A stretch of 21,282 nucleotides of DNA from a virus, in IMG/VR virus record IMGVR_UViG_3300001782_000018, positions 1 through 21,282 of that record. One strand, given 5' to 3'. The notes below the pieces were generated by a model. The model searched no databases. It was not told where the DNA came from and was given only the letters and a program-made list of their open reading frames with translations. A program made the translations under genes and the position numbers. Every line of letters starts with the position of its first letter. Position 1 is the first letter of the stretch. This document shows, piece by piece, positions 1-6,050 of the stretch.

Positions 1-1047
1 CAGAGCCTTCGACCGCATCTCTTCGTCACCGTATATCGTGGGAGAATATACTATCGTTGTCGACCTCCCCCCACCACCGGCCGGCACGGTCCCAACACCG
101 CCATACCCTTCAGCTATATCTGACACGTCACGCATAGCATTCTTATAATCTTCCCAAGCTCTTATCCCGGTTGTTAGCGCCGCCGTTGTAGCGTCAACTG
201 CCCTAACCATACTATGCCCCACCATCTCGTCTTCGGTTGTTTCAAGCTGCTTGCTGGCTTCCGAAGTCGCCTGCGCGTAGGCTATCCAAGCTAAAGCGCC
301 AACAGTGACAGCGGCTGCGACTGCGAGAATCGCCCAGCCAACGGGACCTGACAGAGCATGCATGACGGCTACCGCATGATTAGCCAGCCAAATGGCAGCC
401 GCGTGTATCCCATGAGCCACAGCCGCAAGCTTCGATGAAACCGCCATTCTGATGTTCGCGAATTCTACCATGTGCAAGTGCATGCGAAGGTAGGTCAGCT
501 GGGCTATGAGCCCAACTCCCTGGAATATTATGCCAATGTATCCAGCCACATTGTCCAACATAGCTTTGTTTAATCTGTCCCTCGCCGCTGTCTCGTCAGC
601 TACAGCGCTAGCTAATCTCAGCGATGTTTCCATATACTCCTCCGACGTTTCCATACCAGCAGCTTTGAGCGCGTTCAGCCTCTCCTGTAGAATGTACTGC
701 TCCTGCTGCGTCAACCTCAGCCGCTCCTCGGCATCAGCGACGCGCATGGCCGCTATGCTCCAAGCCTGCCACATCGCGGTTATGTTTCTGCCTATCGCCG
801 CGACATCGCCCATCACCCTGGTCATCTCTATGAGCTCGGCGTGCTGAAGCCTCCATTGCGTCCTGGCGAGCATCAGAGCGCGCCTCCCGCCATAGATAGA
901 ACCGGTAACCTCCTTCAACTGCGCGTTAAGGTTCGCACTAGTGTCCGTCCCCTCACTGAAGGCCGTCCATATCCGCCTTATCTCATTGTAGACGTTGTCC
1001 GCCCCTGTTATCTCCATCTCGGTTACTACTGGGAATCTTGCGCTCAT
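1..1047 (-). CDS. tape measure protein, 3' end outside window
   Basis: My own translation of the minus strand gives 349 open codons from ATG 1047 to the left edge with no stop. The start is preceded by GGTGGAGGCA and overlaps the stop of the upstream gene (ATGA). The N-terminal half is helical and Gln/Glu/Arg/Ala-rich (about residues 50-165). Two hydrophobic segments follow (about 167-187 and 234-258), then a Gly-rich stretch and a beta-type segment (STTIVYSPTIYGDEEM) of the kind seen near the C-terminus of short tape measures. Position just after the tail chaperones and gp10-like gene is the classical place for the tape measure, which sets tail length and helps DNA entry. If the tail segment is really near its end, the protein is short (not much over 350 residues). 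The call rests on composition, hydrophobic segments and synteny rather than a specific motif. Confidence 0.75.
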   Translation of the reverse strand, partial: MSARFPVVTEMEITGADNVYNEIRRIWTAFSEGTDTSANLNAQLKEVTGSIYGGRRALMLARTQWRLQHAELIEMTRVMGDVAAIGRNITAMWQAWSIAAMRVADAEERLRLTQQEQYILQERLNALKAAGMETSEEYMETSLRLASAVADETAARDRLNKAMLDNVAGYIGIIFQGVGLIAQLTYLRMHLHMVEFANIRMAVSSKLAAVAHGIHAAAIWLANHAVAVMHALSGPVGWAILAVAAAVTVGALAWIAYAQATSEASKQLETTEDEMVGHSMVRAVDATTAALTTGIRAWEDYKNAMRDVSDIAEGYGGVGTVPAGGGGRSTTIVYSPTIYGDEEMRSKAL

Positions 1048-1412
1048 TGCCTCCACCACTCAAGCTGGCTTAACGGAAGGTCATGCCAAAATTGATACAC
1101 GGCCGCCCATACAGGGGGTCTGAAAAATGGCCGAGCTCTCATCCTGACGGTGCCGAACTCAACGAACCCGGAATGGTCAGCGTACGCGCCGATTTCTATG
1201 CGCATCCCGTCGATATCAATGTAGCCGAACCCTATCTTGTCGCGCAACTCCCCGGATTTTACCGACGCCAAACCCCTGGCTCCGACTATCGCCCGCTGAG
1301 AGACCTGAATCATGAGCTCCATGGGCATGACCTTGACTACATGCTCCGGGTCTTTGAGCTTGCGCATTAGTCTCTCCCGCCCCGTCATTTTAAGACTTAT
1401 TTTGAACGGCAC
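1044..1412 (-). CDS. HK97 gp10-like tail completion/neck protein
   Basis: 122 residues. The core pattern is that of the HK97 gp10-like family: an N-terminal beta strand and helix (FKISLKMTGRERLMRKL), then SGELRDKIGF, then YADHSGFVEFGTVRMRARPF, the usual 'YA..vEfGT..m.A.PF' signature near the C-terminus. The family closes the head-tail junction or tail end. The start is GTG 1412, inside the frameshifted chaperone ORF, with GGAG about 11 bases upstream; ATG 1388 is possible but has no Shine-Dalgarno and would remove the first strand. The stop overlaps the tape measure start by four bases. The position is odd: this gene is more often between the connector and tail tube genes, not between chaperones and tape measure. 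Confidence 0.7.
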   Translation of the reverse strand: MPFKISLKMTGRERLMRKLKDPEHVVKVMPMELMIQVSQRAIVGARGLASVKSGELRDKIGFGYIDIDGMRIEIGAYADHSGFVEFGTVRMRARPFFRPPVWAAVYQFWHDLPLSQLEWWRQ

Positions 1413-1940
1413 TCTTCAGCATCTCCACGTCAACCGCCAAGAACGCGAGTTCGAGTTGGACCCTACGCCATGACAGATTGAGAGTTTGCTCAGGTGTGTA
1501 CCCGAACTGTTTAGCGAACGTGTGCACGACGAGGTCTTCATACTCTTCACGCGACATTGCCAATTTGTTCTTGGACTTCTTTTTGAAGAACCTGTTTATG
1601 ACGAAATCTATTCTTTGTCGGTCTGGCTTTCTTCCGATGTAGAGGAGGATTCGCCTCGCAATGGCCCTAAAGGGAACTTGTTGAACTCCGCTATGGCGGC
1701 ATACAGCTTCTCGCCCGTATCCTTGTCAAGCTTCTCTATGTCCTCAAGCTTCATCTTAGGAGACTTCACACCGAAGAAGACCGTGAACGTTCTCAACGAC
1801 CCGCTTCGGAATTTCATCTGACCGTCCCGAGTCACAACGGAAGATTCGTCGAGAATTTTGTTGTGCTCGCCGAAGGTGACCTCCTTTATGGTGAAGCGCT
1901 TTCCGCCAATTTCAACGATTTTGTCTTTCAATGCCGCCAC
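1390..1940 (-). CDS. tail assembly chaperone, -1 frameshift fusion product
   Basis: Predicted programmed -1 frameshift product. Codons 90-91 of the upstream ORF read CCT TTA and, with the preceding C, form the slippery heptamer CCCTTTA (minus 1674-1668). Slipping back one base continues AGG GCC ATT GCG and stays open for 92 codons to TAA at 1392-1390, giving 183 residues (91 + 92). The extension has a basic stretch (RFFKKKSKNKLAMSREEYED) and then an amphipathic helical end. This is the gpG/gpGT arrangement: the short form and the fusion bind the tape measure during tail assembly and are absent from the finished virion. A stand-alone start at the internal ATG (SREEYED...) would need a Shine-Dalgarno site, and none is seen. 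Confidence 0.7.
1608..1940 (-). CDS. tail assembly chaperone, short form
   Basis: 110 residues, acidic at its C-terminus (ESSSTSEESQTDKE). The N-terminus (KDKIVEIGGKRFTIKEVTF) has the 'k.v.igGk.y.lke' look of Siphoviridae tail chaperones. It lies directly after the tail tube gene and before the tape measure, as gpG-type proteins do. The first possible start is GTG 1940, touching the tail tube stop. TTG 1931 may be the true start because AGGTGG sits six bases before it. The tail tube stop UAG and this ORF are in the same frame. It ends at TAG 1610-1608, about 58 bases past the slippery site. Confidence 0.7.
   Translation of the reverse strand: MAALKDKIVEIGGKRFTIKEVTFGEHNKILDESSVVTRDGQMKFRSGSLRTFTVFFGVKSPKMKLEDIEKLDKDTGEKLYAAIAEFNKFPLGPLRGESSSTSEESQTDKE
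1668..1674 (-). other. programmed -1 ribosomal frameshift site
   Basis: Minus-strand heptamer CCCTTTA in the zero-frame phase C CCT TTA is an exact X XXY YYZ slippery sequence (X=C, Y=T, Z=A). It lies at codons 89-91 of the chaperone ORF, where the -1 frame is open for 92 codons. About 10 bases downstream a small stem GAGG-CGAAT-CCTC (minus 1657-1645) could help pausing, but it is weak. The -1 frame downstream shows coherent protein composition. Confidence 0.7.
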
Positions 1941-2885
1941 CTACAGGGTTGTCACGTTTATCGTGGCGAATTCTATCTTGAACTCGAAGTCTAGCAGGGT
2001 GAGTTCCCTTATGGGCTTGTCGCCTTCCGTGATTCTCCCGCCTGTCATCGTTATCAGTCTGCCGCTCGAACCAGCAGGCAACGAGACCGCCGCCGTTCTT
2101 TGTGTATTCGCCAAGAAGTCTTGCAACTCGCTGATTGCCGAGAAGTCTATCTTCCCGGTGATAGCCGCGCTGACTTCACCCTCCTGGAAATCCCTGTACA
2201 AAGTCTTGTCAGCATCGCTGGCACCTCTTTTCACAAGGTTCCTCCGCAGTTCAAGCTGCCACTCCGTTAGCCTGTGGTAGAAGCTGGAGCCGCCCCAAGT
2301 AATATCGCAGTCACTAGCCAAGAGATAATCCGTGTTGGGCTTGTTCTGATGTGTAGCTGTTCCTTGCACATAATTGGTGGTATCAAATGTCGGATTCTGC
2401 ACGTAGAAGTCAACCTCCTGTGTTACCGGTAGGTTTTCCTCAACATTCCCCTTGAGGATTATCGAGTTTACCTTGCACCCTCTGCAAGTCCAGTAGTTGT
2501 ACGTCGGAGTCTGTGAAGCCTCTATCCTAGCGCCAATCGACAGCGATGCTATATGCTTCTCGAGGTCTATCGTAGCACCGGGTACAGACGCGCCCATCGC
2601 ATAGTTGAACACGTCTATCCATTCCCAGGTCGTGCCGTCGCGCGCAAGCAACTCGCTTTCGACCTTAAGCTCCATGAACTTTTTCAGGAGTATCATGTCG
2701 CTCAGTATCTGCCTGCCGAGCCCGACCTTCTTCTTGTATATCGGGTTGAACTTCGGTATGAAGTTGAGTACCTCGCCGCCAGGTCCCCAGTTCCATTGCC
2801 CCGTAGTAGGCAGTTGCCCGAACGTGGTTTCCCTAATCCATCCGATTCTGTCCGCATCGTATCCCCATCTCATGTATTCTGACAT
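1941..2885 (-). CDS. major tail tube protein
   Basis: 314 residues. The N-terminus (MRWGYDADRIGWIRETTFGQ) followed by LPTTGQW matches the '.gy..e.t.G..p' opening of many siphovirus and archaeal tailed-virus tail tube proteins. The rest is beta-rich with a long central sandwich, and the C-terminus (LTLLDFEFKIEFATINVTTL) ends in beta strands. The start ATG 2885 has AAGGAG nine bases upstream. The gene follows the tail terminator candidate and precedes the tail chaperones, the usual order. The 5' leader contains one copy of the twin-hairpin element. It stops at TAG 1943-1941, in frame with the next ORF. Tail tube is the best call from order and N-terminal pattern; no sheath gene is seen, so the tail is probably non-contractile. 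Confidence 0.75.
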   Translation of the reverse strand: MSEYMRWGYDADRIGWIRETTFGQLPTTGQWNWGPGGEVLNFIPKFNPIYKKKVGLGRQILSDMILLKKFMELKVESELLARDGTTWEWIDVFNYAMGASVPGATIDLEKHIASLSIGARIEASQTPTYNYWTCRGCKVNSIILKGNVEENLPVTQEVDFYVQNPTFDTTNYVQGTATHQNKPNTDYLLASDCDITWGGSSFYHRLTEWQLELRRNLVKRGASDADKTLYRDFQEGEVSAAITGKIDFSAISELQDFLANTQRTAAVSLPAGSSGRLITMTGGRITEGDKPIRELTLLDFEFKIEFATINVTTL

Positions 2886-2923
2886 CTTTCATATCTCCTT
2901 GTTTTAGGTTTTTGGATGTTTAG

Positions 2924-2951
2924 CATCGTCCCCGATGGTAACTCATGTTAC
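2924..2951 (-). repeat. twin-hairpin intergenic element, copy B
   Basis: Minus strand: stem GTAAC-ATGA-GTTAC joined without spacer to stem CATCG-GGGA-CGATG, both perfect 5-bp stems with 4-base loops. The second loop is a GNRA tetraloop if transcribed in the minus direction. The first stem base is the G of the upstream gene's UAG stop codon, and the element lies in the leader of the tail tube gene. The same element occurs at 14891-14918; stems are identical and only loop bases differ. Confidence 0.8.
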
Positions 2952-3406
2952 TATGATTCGCCCCTGGAGTATATACAGAGCAACTCCAAGGTGGCCTTTA
3001 TAGTCGGCGTGTCGTCCTCCAAGAGGTCGAAGAACCTCTCCGCCTGGACATAGACGAACCTGATATCTTCAAACATGGTGTCGTTCGCTTCGACTACGTC
3101 ATAGATTTCATCCACGCATCTCTGTAGCTCGTCCCTCATGTCTGAGACATTCTTCTTGGACAAGTTCGAAATCAGTATCATGATATTGACAGGCACGACT
3201 TCCTTGATTATGACTTTTGTCCTTGTCTTCCTGCGCGGATAGCCCGCCAGCTTGGTTGCCTCGATAGACACGGGGTGGTCCACAAACCTCTTCGACAAGT
3301 CCTCGGGCTCGCCGCGCCTTATCGTGACGCGCCCCTTATGTATGAAGCCGTCCCCGTCCCATTTTTCGGAAAGCATTTCCGCCACAGACAACGATGCGTC
3401 CTTCAA
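2951..3406 (-). CDS. putative tail terminator / tail completion protein
   Basis: 151 residues. Position between the head-tail connector gene and the tail tube gene is that of the tail terminator in siphoviruses. The alpha/beta layout fits: an N-terminal helix, a strand region (GFIHKGRVTIRR), a long central helix (SDMRDELQRCVDEIYDVVEA) and a last beta strand (TIKATLELLCIY) as in proteins that form the ring at the tail end. No diagnostic motif is visible. The start is TTG 3406, two bases after the previous stop, probably by translational coupling; GTG 3385 or ATG 3376 would shorten it. It ends UAG UAA, with the UAG giving the first base of the twin-hairpin element. Confidence 0.5.
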   Translation of the reverse strand: MKDASLSVAEMLSEKWDGDGFIHKGRVTIRRGEPEDLSKRFVDHPVSIEATKLAGYPRRKTRTKVIIKEVVPVNIMILISNLSKKNVSDMRDELQRCVDEIYDVVEANDTMFEDIRFVYVQAERFFDLLEDDTPTIKATLELLCIYSRGES

Positions 3407-3407
3407 C

Positions 3408-4253
3408 CTAGGTCATCCCCGTAACACCCAGCGTGTCTCCGAATTTCGCCTTCACGTAATCGTCCATCAAGGCAACGGCCAAAGCGTTGAACTCGGGCGT
3501 CTTCGTCGGTTGCCTATCTGTGGCGTAGTACCCGGCCGCAAACAGCGATGCCGCCCTAACGATGATGTCGGGAACGACGCCCGGAATTTCACCGTAAGGC
3601 TCAATGATTACGTCTATCCTAAAGTCGGCATACCTTAGAGCTTCATACAGCTCTGGCTCATTGTTGAAGTTTGTGTCAGATATCCCTAGATGCAGCTTCA
3701 GCAATGATATTGTTCCGTATGTCACCGGTATGGTCCAAAAGGTATCCATCTTGAACGATGAATAGTCATCGGCTGAACCGAAGCATTCGAAACCGTGCTT
3801 ACCGAGCCTGAAATTTGATGGAAGGTCCTCAGCCTCAGCGACGCTAAAGCCATCTATGTAAGCGTAAACATTGTATACTGCGCCAACCAACACCGACTTG
3901 AGCCTGACGATATAATCGGTATTCATGGCGATGGTCATATTCCTTGTCACAAGATTCGTCCTATCCGTCTCGACATCGCTAGAATTCCTCGTCACCCTGT
4001 CGAGTTTGACGGTGTTGTTAGTTGGGTCCAGGACTAGCTCGACGTAGTATGTGTTTTCCGAACCATCCTTGTACCAGTTCACCAAGACGGCCGCTGTGCC
4101 AGCAAACACTCTCACTGTGACCATGAACTCGTAATTAGTATCGGTCACTTCTCCAGCGACGCTTCTAGCATTAGCTCCACTGGGGACGATGCCCTTTATA
4201 GTCTCGTTAAGGTCCCTAGACCAGGTTCCAGTTAATACTGTGTATATGTCCAT
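3408..4253 (-). CDS. ConA-like lectin domain fused to head-tail connector
   Basis: 281 residues with two apparent domains. Residues 1-175 read as a ConA-like jelly roll of the LamG/DUF1080 type: GTWSRDLN, then NYEFMVTVRVFAG, ENTYYVELVLD, VKLDRV, DYIVRLKSVL, NVYAYIDG and LGKHGFECFG in the expected strand order. Residues 178-275 look like a gp6-type head-tail connector: ISLLKLHLGISDTNFNNEPE, then helices with RYADFRIDVII, IVRAASLFAAGYY and EFNALAVALMDDYVKAKFG. The connector part would sit under the portal; the lectin would then stick out at the neck. The start ATG 4253 overlaps the upstream stop (TAATG). Both assignments are from pattern recognition; the connector call is supported by the following tail terminator and tube genes. 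Confidence 0.6.
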   Translation of the reverse strand: MDIYTVLTGTWSRDLNETIKGIVPSGANARSVAGEVTDTNYEFMVTVRVFAGTAAVLVNWYKDGSENTYYVELVLDPTNNTVKLDRVTRNSSDVETDRTNLVTRNMTIAMNTDYIVRLKSVLVGAVYNVYAYIDGFSVAEAEDLPSNFRLGKHGFECFGSADDYSSFKMDTFWTIPVTYGTISLLKLHLGISDTNFNNEPELYEALRYADFRIDVIIEPYGEIPGVVPDIIVRAASLFAAGYYATDRQPTKTPEFNALAVALMDDYVKAKFGDTLGVTGMT

Positions 4254-4594
4254 TATGGTGCAGGCCTCGTTATATCCACTTTGATTTCTATTGTCCCCTC
4301 ATACAAAGTTTCAATCTTGGCGTCTGTCTTTGTTATCTGTATATCAAAGTAAAATATCTGCGCCGCCTTCAATGAATTGGTATCAGCAGCTGCTATATCG
4401 AATTGAGCTACGCCATTCGTCGGGTCTGTAAGTGACGCTGTCTTCTGCAAAAAGTTTGCCTCAGCGCCCCTGTGTGTCTTCCATGTCATAAGAATCACAC
4501 AGCCAGATATGTCCTCAACTGCCAGCGTCGCCCTGTTCAGCACCGTTATCTCATAGGACTTGTCGTCGCCTCTGTGCATGCTCAAGTCAGCCAT
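4253..4594 (-). CDS. BppU-like Ig-fold virion protein
   Basis: 113 residues. It matches the N-terminal immunoglobulin-like domain of phage BppU-type baseplate/receptor-binding proteins: HRGDDKSYEITVL at the start, DISGCVILMTWKTH, then LTDPTNGVAQFDIAAADTN, FYFDIQITKTD and a final EGTIEIKVDITRPAP. In phages this domain carries receptor-binding modules or links them to the virion. Here it is a complete small protein with no extra domain, overlapping the repeat protein upstream by 8 bases and the lectin-connector gene downstream by one base. Tight coupling suggests that the three products are assembled together. GGTGGC stands before the ATG. Confidence 0.6.
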   Translation of the reverse strand: MADLSMHRGDDKSYEITVLNRATLAVEDISGCVILMTWKTHRGAEANFLQKTASLTDPTNGVAQFDIAAADTNSLKAAQIFYFDIQITKTDAKIETLYEGTIEIKVDITRPAP

Positions 4595-6041
4595 TGAACA
4601 CAGCCACCCAAGAGTCTTTTTCTCTCATCGTTGATTTCATTCCTTTGTCAGTTACTTTCGTGACTATGAGTGATATCGCCCCGCCCTTGTTTATCAAGAT
4701 AATATCGAGGCTTGCGGCGGCGTCGGCTATCAGTCTAGACAGGTCCATTGATACCTCGTCGGCGCCAGCACCGCTGTCCGATATGACATAAGTCAGAGGA
4801 ATCGCTGCAACTATGTCTGCACCGAGGCCCGCGTCTGATATGTTCACAAGCGAGCCCGAAATTACCGAAATCGCGCCAACACCGCTACCGACATCATCTA
4901 TGACCACAGTTTCGCCGATGCCCCAAATCGTGACAACTTCGCTACCGACTACTGAATCAAGAACCTGTATCGACCCAGCAGCGGTTATGATATCAGCGGC
5001 TGAGCCGACATCGTCAACAACTTTTGTCGTCAAACTCAGCACATTAACGCTATCGACACCGAGCGACAGCTCCGTTTGCAATATCTGTTTCAAGAATGTG
5101 ATAATATCTAAACCTTGAGCCGTATCTGATACAACCGACGCCTCAGCTACCAACGTTATACCGTCTACTCCAGACCCAGCATCTTGGATGAACTGCCCGG
5201 TTGGCACCACGTCAATGCTCGATATCCCGCCCCCGGCATCCGACACTGACACCGGTTTCAGAAGCACCATGACATCAGAGCCGGTTCCAAAGTCGACTAT
5301 CGGCGCTAGCAGAGCTTCGAACGATATGGCGTCTGTCCCAACCCCAGCATCGTCGGCATTGACGAAGTTGATTATGATTAGGTCTATAGATTCCACGCTA
5401 CCGCATGCGTCAATTGTTACAATCATCGTATTCGGAAACGGAACCGCGTCCACACCAACAACGTTCTCGTAGATGTTAACAGCACCAACGGTTATCACTC
5501 GAAGTATGGAATCCGCGCCTTCAGCCAATTCTATGAACGATATCGATTTGTCGAGCGATATTGCAGACAACCCGCTGGACGTATCTATCATAACAATCTG
5601 CTTGGCGAACCCCACGGAATCGACCCCGACAAGAGACTCGCTCACAGGTATGGACTTCAAGAAACTAAGAATATCCAAAGACGTGGATGACTCTTCCACA
5701 CTCACCGGTTTGTCCATAGCGATGGCCTCTGAACCCTCCCCGTTGTCGCTTACAGACAGCAAGGTGAAGTCCATCTGCCTCGAACCCGGGGAACCTGAAA
5801 TATCCACCGTTGTTTCATGAGTCACACCGCTATATGTAACCTTTATCGAATCGCTGTCCGCGTAATCTGTGGTGAACTTGGACTTGTCACCCAAGTTAGC
5901 AGCATAGATTCCGCCCATCTGAGTCGTGAAGTTCGACTCTTCGCCCTTGGTATCATTCCGCACAGTCACAGTCGCGCCTACCTGGACCTCGCCTTGGTTC
6001 TTGACTACCCCCCAAATCACATACGGTGTCTGTATTGTCAT
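4587..6041 (-). CDS. repeat-rich virion surface protein
   Basis: 484 residues. Residues 8-95 resemble a carboxypeptidase-regulatory/Cna B-like Ig domain (WGVVKNQGEVQVGATVTVRN). Residues 95-455 consist of about 19 degenerate repeats of 18-20 residues with consensus like 'V.D.G.G.D.I', for example VSDAGGGISSIDV, QDAGSGVDGITLV and DDVGSGVGAISVI. A non-repeat cap (TDKGMKSTMREKDSWVAVFNG) ends the protein. Regular Asp/Gly turns with alternating hydrophobics suggest a beta-solenoid or stacked-strand fibre, perhaps calcium-binding through the Asp residues. No enzyme motif is seen. It starts at ATG 6041 after GAGGTGGCGCC and follows the large surface protein by nine bases. It is likely a spike, fibre or adhesin. 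Confidence 0.6.
   Translation of the reverse strand: MTIQTPYVIWGVVKNQGEVQVGATVTVRNDTKGEESNFTTQMGGIYAANLGDKSKFTTDYADSDSIKVTYSGVTHETTVDISGSPGSRQMDFTLLSVSDNGEGSEAIAMDKPVSVEESSTSLDILSFLKSIPVSESLVGVDSVGFAKQIVMIDTSSGLSAISLDKSISFIELAEGADSILRVITVGAVNIYENVVGVDAVPFPNTMIVTIDACGSVESIDLIIINFVNADDAGVGTDAISFEALLAPIVDFGTGSDVMVLLKPVSVSDAGGGISSIDVVPTGQFIQDAGSGVDGITLVAEASVVSDTAQGLDIITFLKQILQTELSLGVDSVNVLSLTTKVVDDVGSAADIITAAGSIQVLDSVVGSEVVTIWGIGETVVIDDVGSGVGAISVISGSLVNISDAGLGADIVAAIPLTYVISDSGAGADEVSMDLSRLIADAAASLDIILINKGGAISLIVTKVTDKGMKSTMREKDSWVAVFNG
4677..5759 (-). repeat. about 19 tandem degenerate 18-20-residue coding repeats
   Basis: Visible in translation as recurrent '(V/I)xDxGxGxDxI' blocks across most of the repeat protein. 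The DNA copies are diverged, so the repeat is an old protein-level repeat and not a recent tandem expansion. Boundaries are approximate. Confidence 0.75.
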
Positions 6042-6050
6042 GGCGCCACC

